A DNA stretch of 64,000 nt, taken from contig JAFDZA010000005.1 of NCBI GenBank assembly GCA_018267135.1, positions 62,001-126,000 on the forward strand, read 5' to 3'. The DNA is from Bacteroidota bacterium (GTDB lineage: Bacteria > Bacteroidota > Bacteroidia > Cytophagales > Cyclobacteriaceae). The position numbers were made by a program, and so were the translations under genes. How positions within the stretch are numbered: position 1 is the first letter of the stretch; every line of letters starts with the position of its first letter. This document shows, one piece after another, positions 53,287 to 61,515 of this stretch. Under the pieces are notes generated by a model. It saw only the letters and a list, made by a program, of their open reading frames with translations, did no database searches and had not been told where the DNA came from.

Positions 53287-56265
53287 TTACTTGACTATGA
53301 ATTTGTAGTGTACGCCCCCTACCGTTAAAATATAAACTCCCGGCACCAAGCCACCGGAAGCAACGGCCGTTTTAAGCGAACCTGTTTCGTCTGTGTTTAC
53401 TACTGCCTGAACTAAACTCGTGCCCTGCATATTCATTACCTGCAGAAGAGCCGGCACATTAGCCGTAAGGCCGCTTAGCTCTACATTCAAATCCTGGCTT
53501 TGGGCTACCGGGTTAGGATAAATTTTAACCGGGTTTAAATCGCCTGTAACGATTACGGCAATTACCTCAAAGGTGGAAACCTTCCCGTCAAAATCGGTTT
53601 GCTGAAGTTGGTAATAATTGAGGCCCGAGGCCGGATGGTAATCCGTCAGGCTGTAGGTGTGGGGCGCATTGGTGGTGCCACTGCCCGGCACTTTGCTGAT
53701 CGGAACAAAATTACTTCCGGTAGAAGAGTGTAATACCGTAAAGTAATCATTGTTCAGTTCCGACTGGGTGTTCCATTGAAGATCTACTCCATAACTTTTG
53801 GCCGTGCCGGTAAATGAAATAAGCTGAATGGGCAAGGGGGTACGAGTCCAGTTAACAGAACCGATATAAAAATTATTGCTCAGATTAGCCGTAGTCAACC
53901 CTGTTCGTTGTACGAGCGGACTGGTTAGTGTGCCGCTGTTTGTTCCGGCTGTGCCTACCACTGAGGCGGCCAAACAAAGTCTCAGGTCATTTACATCACC
54001 CACTGTTCCAAAACCTGTACCGCCTGCATTGAGGTTAAAATTACCACCTGACACAATTCCAGCCGAACTGCAAGTCCAGTATGAATCACTTCGCAAAAGA
54101 ATAGTAGATCCGCCATCTGTTATACTCGAATTGCTGGTAGTTGCTACTCCGGTGTGCGTTAAAGAAATGGAGCCACCAGTTGAAATTCCGGTAGCAGGAT
54201 TTGAAACATAAAAGGGGCGAAAATCAGTTGAACTACCCATAGGGAAGAAACCTGTAACCGATCCATCGGCAATGGTTCCAGTATTAAAATACCGGGTAAA
54301 TGTACCCCCGTAAGCCCAACCATTAGAGGATGAGCCCGTATGGGATAGTGTGCCGGGTGTAGCCGCTGCCGTACCAATAGTCAGAATTTTAGCATTGAGG
54401 TTAATGTTCCCCTGTGTCATGGTGAGTGTGCCGCTGCCACCTACCACTACATTGCCGGCCAACGTTAGTTGAGGAGAGGTACCGAAAGTATTGTTTATTA
54501 CTACATTGTTAAATACGGTTCCGTTGGCGTTGCCGGTGTTGGTAATAGTTTGTGCGGCTGTGCCATTGAAAGTAACCGTTTGTGTGCCCTCCACAAATGG
54601 ATCGGCATTGGTACTAGAGTTGCTCCAGTTACCAGCTACCGAAAGTGAAAAAGTATTAACACTAAAGATGGCTGTATTTAATATAGATAAATTACCAGAA
54701 ACAATAGTGTTAGCCAATAATGTTTTGATTTGATTTCCTGCCCCTGATAACGTTAAATGATAATACGTTGACGCAGATGGATTAAAAATTGACTGGGGTG
54801 TTGCTGTTGAAAAATAATTTACAGTGTTACCTAAGTTGGAAGCGTTAAAGGTGCTGATGGCTATGTTAGAGCCATAGTAGATTAACGTACTGTTTGCTCC
54901 TTGCGTCCAAGTGCCTGTGCCTTGAAGCGTTCCGGCTGCGGAATTAGACATAGTTACAGAAGTAGTGTTAGAATTGGTGACTGTAATCCCGGGCACAACA
55001 ATTACCGTATTAAAAAAACTTGCATTGGTAGTGCCCGTAATGGATTGTGAACCCGTATTAAAAGTAGCTCCCCCGGCTGTGAATGAAGCGCCACTACTGG
55101 TAATCCCTCCCTGAAAAACTATGTTAGAAGAAGTTGTTACCGCAGAAGTTGTAAACGCACCCGTAAGATTAACATTTCCGGTAAAGGTATCTATGCCTGA
55201 GTTATTGCTGTCTGTAAAACTGCCCGACCCGGTTGTAGTGCCCGTTATAGACAAGTTTCCGGTATTGGCCATGGTTAGTGTAATACCGGTAATGACCACA
55301 TTGTTTGCAAAAGAAAGATTTGATGTGCCTGTGATGGACTGGGCGGCACTATTAAAAGTGGCCCCGCCTGCGGTAAAAACTCCGGCATTGGCAATGCCTC
55401 CACGAAATATAAGATTTGCCGGGGTGGCAACAGCAGTAGTAATAAACGAAGTGGATGCGCCTACACTTACATTTCCGATAAAAGTGGTAACGCCACTGTT
55501 GTTGGAGTCCGTAAAACCTCCGCTCGTAGTAAGGGTAGTTGTACCGGTAACACTAAAATTAGCCGTATTAGTAAGAGTAAGCGTAATCCCGGTTATGGCT
55601 ACGTTATTGGCAAACGACACGTTACCGCTACCCGAAATGATTTGGTTGCTTGTGTTGAAGGTAGCCCCACCTCCAGAAAATGTGCCGGTATTAGCAATAC
55701 CCCCATTAAAAACAAGATTGGGAGTAGCCGAAATTGATGTGCTGATAAAGGTGCCCGTTACCGTGGCCAGCCCGGTAAAGGTAGTAGTGCCAGACCCATT
55801 ATTCCCGGTATAGGTTCCACTAATTTGTGAAGTGCCTAAAACCGTAAAATTTCCGGTGCCTGCATAGATGAAGAAATCTAAAGTTCCAAGGTTAAATGCC
55901 GTGTTAATGGTAAGGTTTACATTCCCTGACGTATTGAAGATTCCTATAAAACCATTGGTGGTAAATGTGCCTATGTTTTTAGGCGGAGAAACATCTAACG
56001 TTAAGGTCCCAACTGCCTCACTGAATGTAACTACGTTAGGCACAGAAAATTGCCCTGGGTAACCTTGCGCACCCGTGGGGGTAACCCATGCAGATCCATT
56101 ATACCGTTGCCAAGTGGCTAGCGTTGACCAATTTCCTGTATTACCGAAACCAATGTTGGATTGGTAATCGCCAACAGACTGCCCCAAGCCCACCAAGGCA
56201 TTCAGCATTAAAACAACGGTAAGCAGAGTTCTGAAACCCTTAAAATTAGCCGCTAAATCCATCAT
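53287..56265 (-). CDS. Large repeat-containing T9SS cargo protein with C-terminal sorting domain
   Basis: About 992 residues from MMDLAANFKGFRTLLTVVL, a signal peptide. The longer frame from 56358 runs into the guaB-tail duplicate and is unlikely. The N-terminal domain has a VGDYQSNIGFGNTGNWSTLATW pattern (short, conserved in Bacteroidota adhesins; given in parts). It is followed by Gly/Ser/Thr-rich beta-helix-like repeats of about 98 residues, at least three copies (each with FxGGI-x10-GGATFN, then SFxNxVxI-x4-TxxN and TFxGNV). A further beta-rich region follows, and the C-terminus is the type A sorting domain starting KIYPNPVAQSQDLNVEL and ending YILTVGGVHYKFIVK. It should be exported by T9SS and anchored or released. 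Function unknown; adhesion is a guess. Confidence 0.88.
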   Translation of the reverse strand: MMDLAANFKGFRTLLTVVLMLNALVGLGQSVGDYQSNIGFGNTGNWSTLATWQRYNGSAWVTPTGAQGYPGQFSVPNVVTFSEAVGTLTLDVSPPKNIGTFTTNGFIGIFNTSGNVNLTINTAFNLGTLDFFIYAGTGNFTVLGTSQISGTYTGNNGSGTTTFTGLATVTGTFISTSISATPNLVFNGGIANTGTFSGGGATFNTSNQIISGSGNVSFANNVAITGITLTLTNTANFSVTGTTTLTTSGGFTDSNNSGVTTFIGNVSVGASTSFITTAVATPANLIFRGGIANAGVFTAGGATFNSAAQSITGTSNLSFANNVVITGITLTMANTGNLSITGTTTGSGSFTDSNNSGIDTFTGNVNLTGAFTTSAVTTSSNIVFQGGITSSGASFTAGGATFNTGSQSITGTTNASFFNTVIVVPGITVTNSNTTSVTMSNSAAGTLQGTGTWTQGANSTLIYYGSNIAISTFNASNLGNTVNYFSTATPQSIFNPSASTYYHLTLSGAGNQIKTLLANTIVSGNLSILNTAIFSVNTFSLSVAGNWSNSSTNADPFVEGTQTVTFNGTAAQTITNTGNANGTVFNNVVINNTFGTSPQLTLAGNVVVGGSGTLTMTQGNINLNAKILTIGTAAATPGTLSHTGSSSNGWAYGGTFTRYFNTGTIADGSVTGFFPMGSSTDFRPFYVSNPATGISTGGSISLTHTGVATTSNSSITDGGSTILLRSDSYWTCSSAGIVSGGNFNLNAGGTGFGTVGDVNDLRLCLAASVVGTAGTNSGTLTSPLVQRTGLTTANLSNNFYIGSVNWTRTPLPIQLISFTGTAKSYGVDLQWNTQSELNNDYFTVLHSSTGSNFVPISKVPGSGTTNAPHTYSLTDYHPASGLNYYQLQQTDFDGKVSTFEVIAVIVTGDLNPVKIYPNPVAQSQDLNVELSGLTANVPALLQVMNMQGTSLVQAVVNTDETGSLKTAVASGGLVPGVYILTVGGVHYKFIVK

Positions 56266-56361
56266 AACATGGTTTTTAAAAAATTTAATAATAAACCTAA
56301 CCAACAAAGATATGTTATTATCGGCTAAATAATAAAATTGAGAAAAAGGTAAACCCATGGG

Positions 56362-56506
<145 letters not shown>

Positions 56507-56515
56507 TTAAAAAAC

Positions 56516-56523
56516 TACATTTG
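56516..56523 (+). promoter_or_regulatory. -7 promoter element of the DUF433/DUF5615 pair
   Basis: TACATTTG matches TAnnTTTG; it ends 4 bp before the GTG start of the antitoxin gene, so the message may be leaderless. It lies 11 bp beyond the end of the guaB-tail copy, inside the inserted segment. A -33 TTTG is not present at the expected distance in the repeat. Confidence 0.5.
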
Positions 56524-56527
56524 TAAC

Positions 56528-56761
56528 GTGCAAAGCAAAGAATACAAGACGTTAATAACGATCGATCCAGGAAAACGTGGAGGAAGGCCGTGCATCAGAA
56601 ATATGCGCATAACGGTTTATGATATTCTCAATTGGTTTGCCTCGGGCATGACCCGCGAAGATATACTGGAAGATTTTCCTGAGCTTTCTAACGATGACCT
56701 TACCGCAGCACTGCTTTTCGCAGCTGACCGTGAAGCAAAAGCGACAGTGATTGCTCAATGA
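56528..56761 (+). CDS. DUF433 family antitoxin
   Basis: A 77-residue protein with a GTG start (MQSKEYKTLITIDPGKRGGRP). It shows the DUF433 signature: GKRGGRPCIRNMRITVYDIL, then FASGMTREDILEDFPELSNDDL, a helix-turn-helix-like DNA-binding fold, ending with AADREAKATVIAQ. DUF433 proteins commonly pair with DUF5615 toxins as VapBC-like modules; here the downstream gene overlaps by ATGA (56758-56761). It is likely to autorepress the operon. The pair stands in the 0.6-kb segment between the two copies of the guaB tail. Confidence 0.9.
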   Translation: MQSKEYKTLITIDPGKRGGRPCIRNMRITVYDILNWFASGMTREDILEDFPELSNDDLTAALLFAADREAKATVIAQ

Positions 56762-57087
56762 ATCTTTTATTTGATCAGAATCTATCCTACAAATTGGTAA
56801 ATCGATTAGCCGATGTGTTCCCAAATGCAAGCCATATCAAGGACTTTAGTTTGTCGAACGAAGGAGATATCAAAGTTTGGGATTTTGCCCAAAAAAATGA
56901 CTTCACAATTGTAACACAAGATTCAGATTTTTATGATTTGGCACTGGTCAATGGAACACCCCCAAAAATAGTGTGGATTAGGGCAGGAAATTCTTCCACA
57001 AAATTTATCGAAGATCTGATGCGTACAAATGCGCTGAACATTCTCAATTTGAATTCTTCTCATAAAATTTGTTTAGAGCTTATCTAA
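56758..57087 (+). CDS. DUF5615 family PIN-like toxin
   Basis: A 109-residue protein MNLLFDQNLSYKLVNRLADV with the Mut7-C/DUF5615 PIN-like acidic residues: D6 (FDQNLS), D42 (WDFAQKND), D55 and D57 (TIVTQDSDFYDL). Such proteins are RNase-type toxins. The start codon overlaps the antitoxin stop (ATGA), so they are translationally coupled. It ends 20 bp before the intact guaB 3' end, which reads in the opposite direction. RNase action is inferred from the family. Confidence 0.9.
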   Translation: MNLLFDQNLSYKLVNRLADVFPNASHIKDFSLSNEGDIKVWDFAQKNDFTIVTQDSDFYDLALVNGTPPKIVWIRAGNSSTKFIEDLMRTNALNILNLNSSHKICLELI

Positions 57088-57106
57088 ATCGAAAAGAAGC
57101 TTTGTT

Positions 57107-58601
<1,495 letters not shown>

Positions 58602-58624
58602 TTATTTGCCGGGCAAAGTTAAAA

Positions 58625-58701
58625 CAATTCGTTGATTAGTTAATTCGATAATTCGTTAATTTGAAAAAAAGTGAATTAAGACTTTATCGAATCAACGAAT
58701 T
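58625..58701. repeat. AATTCG-rich inverted repeats between guaB and truA
   Basis: AATTCGTTGATT (58626-58637) pairs perfectly with AATCAACGAATT (58690-58701), and TTCGATAA pairs with TTATCGAA next to it. The unit AATTCGT/GATAATTCG recurs within the interval. This occupies most of the 124-bp gap between the divergent guaB and truA genes and may form a cruciform or act as an operator; its role is unknown. Confidence 0.6.
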
Positions 58702-58704
58702 AGA

Positions 58705-59448
58705 ATGCGTTACTTTTTCGAAATCAGCTATAACGGCTCGAAATACCACGGCTGGCAAAATCAAACCAATGCGGTAGGCGTGCAGCAGGTGGTGGAAGAT
58801 ACGCTTTCCAAACTGATGCGCGAAAAAATTGAAATCGTGGGCAGTGGCCGAACGGATGCAGGCGTTCATTGCCAGCAACAATTTTTTCATGCCGATTTCA
58901 AAAAAGAATTGAAACCAGACGATTTGATTCACCGGCTCAATGCTTTTCTCCCGCGCGACATTGCCATCCGGTCTATACAAAAAGTAAAGCCTGATGCCCA
59001 TGCCCGTTATGATGCACGTGTGCGCAGCTACCAATATTGCATCACTATAAAAAAAGACCCGCTGCTGATAGGCCGGGCGTTTTACTTTTTTAAACCGGTA
59101 AATGTAGCCCGGATGAATGAAGCAGCTTCATTCCTTGTAGGCCGGCACGATTTTACCAGTTTCAGCAAAGTAAAAACAGATGTAAACCATTTCGTCTGCC
59201 AGGTGACGAAAGCTACCTGGAAAAAGAAAAAAGAATTATTGGTTTTTGAAATCACCGCCAACCGTTTTTTGCGGGGCATGGTGCGGGCTATTGTGGGCAC
59301 CTTGCTGGATGTGGGCACCGGAAAAATTTCCGTAGCTGAGTTTCAAAAAATTATGGAAAGCCAAAACCGAAAAGCAGCCGGTATGAATGTGCCAGCCGAA
59401 GGTCTTTACCTGACGAGGGTAAAATACAAAAAGGGAATATTTCTCTGA
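58705..59448 (+). CDS. truA: tRNA pseudouridine synthase A
   Basis: TruA makes pseudouridine at positions 38-40 of tRNA anticodon stems. The 247-residue protein has the catalytic Asp in SGRTDAGVHCQQQ, YDARVRSYQYCI, SFLVGRHDFTSFSK and FEITANRFLRGMVR, all family signatures. Its ATG at 58705 follows the AATTCG repeats. A terminator overlaps the end of the convergent haem-binding gene. Confidence 0.95.
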   Translation: MRYFFEISYNGSKYHGWQNQTNAVGVQQVVEDTLSKLMREKIEIVGSGRTDAGVHCQQQFFHADFKKELKPDDLIHRLNAFLPRDIAIRSIQKVKPDAHARYDARVRSYQYCITIKKDPLLIGRAFYFFKPVNVARMNEAASFLVGRHDFTSFSKVKTDVNHFVCQVTKATWKKKKELLVFEITANRFLRGMVRAIVGTLLDVGTGKISVAEFQKIMESQNRKAAGMNVPAEGLYLTRVKYKKGIFL

Positions 59449-59464
59449 TGAGAGGATAATTAAA

Positions 59465-59503
59465 AAAAGAAAATCCAGACTTACTTATCGTCCGGATTTT
59501 TTT
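59465..59503. terminator. Terminator between truA and the haem-binding protein gene
   Basis: AATCCAGAC (59472-59480) pairs with GTCCGGATT (59490-59498) with one mismatch, with A-run before and T-run after. It serves the truA transcript and overlaps the last codon of the convergent gene (stop at 59481-59483), so it may also end that transcript. Confidence 0.75.
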
Positions 59504-59963
59504 CTACGTGGATGGCGGCCCCAGTAGAGGCGGCCCAATCCATAATAGCTTTCGATTGCTCCGGGCTAAGCTTGGCATCGGAGTGCATAAAAGTATAACT
59601 GCTCAGCGGCATGCCGCCTTCTTTTATTTCATCTCCGATTTCCTCCATCTTGTGCTTGGCACGCTTGTCTGAGTAGGTGGCGAACTCAGAAAAATTCAGT
59701 TCGCCCTTACCTTCGTTTACATGCGAGTATTGGATCCACCACCCGATGGGTTGAATGCTGGCATACCACGGGTAATGGGTACGGTTGCTGTGGCAATCAT
59801 AGCACGATTGTTTTAAGATGGAATGAACATCGGCCGGCACGGTATATTTAGTGGCTATAAAATTTTGCCCTTCGGCCTCACCGGAGTTGCGGGTGGGTCG
59901 AATAAACTGTATCACCACAAATACGGTGGCAATGGCATATCCAATTTTTTTAGTGAGTGTCAT
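59481..59963 (-). CDS. Haem-binding domain protein (c-type CxxCH)
   Basis: A 160-residue protein with an N-terminal membrane anchor or signal (KKIGYAIATVFVVIQFI) and a single haem-attachment motif C54-Y-D-C-H (SCYDCHSN). The remaining PADVHSILK, HYPWYASIQPIGWWIQYSHVNEGK and MPLSSYTFMHSDAKLSPEQ match the Haem_bd family. It is probably periplasmic and membrane-anchored; its redox partner is unknown. Confidence 0.85.
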   Translation of the reverse strand: MTLTKKIGYAIATVFVVIQFIRPTRNSGEAEGQNFIATKYTVPADVHSILKQSCYDCHSNRTHYPWYASIQPIGWWIQYSHVNEGKGELNFSEFATYSDKRAKHKMEEIGDEIKEGGMPLSSYTFMHSDAKLSPEQSKAIMDWAASTGAAIHVEKNPDDK

Positions 59964-60149
59964 GCGCTCTGAGGGTTAAAATTTAGTTAAGGGTAAATAA
60001 AAATTTCAACATCGTTTTTCCTGCTTTCTTAGACAAGGCCTGTTGCCGGTTTCATCCCAAACTTACTAATTAATCTTTTCCACAAAAATTCTCACACTCG
60101 GACAACCCCTACATCCATTCAGCCATGGCGCAGGTCAACACCAATTCCT

Positions 60150-60157
60150 TACCTTTG
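60150..60157 (+). promoter_or_regulatory. Probable -7 element of the MBL-fold hydrolase gene
   Basis: TACCTTTG matches TAnnTTTG; it ends 6 bp before the preferred ATG (60164), so the longer 60125 start would lie upstream of the promoter and is unlikely. Confidence 0.5.
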
Positions 60158-60163
60158 TTTTTT

Positions 60164-60817
60164 ATGCTTACCCTTCAAGCCTTTACATTCAATGCCTTTG
60201 CCGAAAACACCTATGTGGTCTTTGATGAAACCCGCGAGGCGGTAATAATAGATCCGGGGTGTTTTACGCGCGAAGAACAAAAAGAACTGGTTTCGTTTAT
60301 TGCAAGAAATAATCTGCAGATAAAATATATCCTCAATACGCATTGTCACATTGATCATGTGTTGGGCAATGACTTTGTAAAAGATCAGTATCACGTTCCG
60401 TTGTTGATCCATCCGGTGGAGGAGCCGGTATTGCGTTCGGTAAAAAATTATGCTCCGGTATATGGGTATGACGGGTACCGGGAAGCGCTGCCGGATCAAT
60501 ATCTGAGCGAAGAGGAGCCGGTTCGTTTTGGAAACACCTCGTGGAAAGTTTTATTTCTGCCGGGCCACTCCGTAGGCCATGTGGGTTTTTATGATGCCTC
60601 CGAAAAAATAGTGCTGGCAGGCGATGTGCTTTTTGCCGGAAGTATTGGCCGCACCGATTTGCCCGGTGGAAATTTTGATACCCTCATTAATAGCATCCAT
60701 CAAAAATTATTTCACTTGCCTGATGAGACGGTAGTGTACCCCGGCCACGGCCCTACCACCACTGTAGGCAAAGAAAAAATTGATAATCCTTTCTGTGCTC
60801 TAAGTTTGATAAAATGA
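60164..60817 (+). CDS. MBL-fold metallo-hydrolase (glyoxalase II-like)
   Basis: A 217-residue protein from MLTLQAFTFNAFAENTYVVF. The metallo-beta-lactamase motif is NTHCHIDHVLGN, followed by FLPGHSVGHVGF, VLAGDVLFAGSIGRTDLPGG and YPGHGPTTTVGKE. The pattern is that of glyoxalase II-like/YcbL enzymes that hydrolyse thioesters such as S-lactoyl-glutathione analogues. It overlaps pssA by 4 bp. Confidence 0.88.
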   Translation: MLTLQAFTFNAFAENTYVVFDETREAVIIDPGCFTREEQKELVSFIARNNLQIKYILNTHCHIDHVLGNDFVKDQYHVPLLIHPVEEPVLRSVKNYAPVYGYDGYREALPDQYLSEEEPVRFGNTSWKVLFLPGHSVGHVGFYDASEKIVLAGDVLFAGSIGRTDLPGGNFDTLINSIHQKLFHLPDETVVYPGHGPTTTVGKEKIDNPFCALSLIK

Positions 60818-61500
60818 AATGGTTGAAGCATCTGCCTAATGCACTCACTTGTGGCAATTTATTGTCCGGTTGCGTGGGAATAGTTTTCTGCCTTGAAAAC
60901 CGCGATGTGCCGGTAGCCTATTTTGTATGGGTGGCCGGTATTTTTGATTTCTTCGATGGCTTTGCCGCCCGGTGGCTAAAGGTAACTTCGCCCATCGGCA
61001 AAGAACTTGATTCGCTGGCCGATGTTGTGAGTTTCGGTGTGCTGCCCTCGCTGGCCATGTATAAAATGATGGGGGCTGCATCTGCCAATGCTTATTTGCC
61101 ATTTCTGGCATTTTTAATAGCCGTTGGCTCAGCTTTGCGTTTGGCCATTTTCAATGTAGATGAAACCCAGCACGATTCTTTTAAAGGATTAAACACCCCG
61201 GCTAATTCTTTTTTTATTACATCATTAGTCTTCATTCCCAACCCGGCCGGATCTTTTATTCAACAAGCGTGGGTGCTCGTATTAATTACTGTCGTTTTTT
61301 CTCTTCTGTTGGTATCGCGTATCGATATACTGGCTTTTAAATTCAAAGATTTTTCGTGGCAACACAATAAGCTGCGGTTTACTTTTCTGGCTATGGCTGT
61401 ATTATTATTGCTGCTCATGCAATTACCTGCTGTGCCGCTGATTATACTATTGTACATCGCTTTTTCGTTAGTCGGAAAAGCATTAAACCTGAAAGGATAA
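60814..61500 (+). CDS. pssA: CDP-diacylglycerol-serine O-phosphatidyltransferase
   Basis: A 228-residue polytopic membrane enzyme of the CDP-alcohol phosphatidyltransferase family that makes phosphatidylserine, the precursor of phosphatidylethanolamine. The family motif D-x2-DG-x2-AR-x8-G-x3-D-x3-D appears as FDGFAARWLKVTSPIGKELD followed by SLADVVSFG. Overlaps the MBL-fold gene by 4 bp. porU follows after 15 bp, so the three may be transcribed together. Confidence 0.9.
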   Translation: MKWLKHLPNALTCGNLLSGCVGIVFCLENRDVPVAYFVWVAGIFDFFDGFAARWLKVTSPIGKELDSLADVVSFGVLPSLAMYKMMGAASANAYLPFLAFLIAVGSALRLAIFNVDETQHDSFKGLNTPANSFFITSLVFIPNPAGSFIQQAWVLVLITVVFSLLLVSRIDILAFKFKDFSWQHNKLRFTFLAMAVLLLLLMQLPAVPLIILLYIAFSLVGKALNLKG

Positions 61501-61515
61501 AAACCAAAAAGCCGG

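Noticed and set aside
55121..55813. 230-codon plus-strand frame antisense to the cargo gene
   Set aside because: It is the complement of Thr/Ser/Gly-rich repeats, giving a Val/Pro-rich sequence with no domain. It is a composition artefact.
56266..56358. Longer N-terminus of the T9SS cargo protein
   Set aside because: The extra residues precede the signal peptide and begin at the edge of the guaB-tail copy; the MMDLAANF start gives a good signal peptide.
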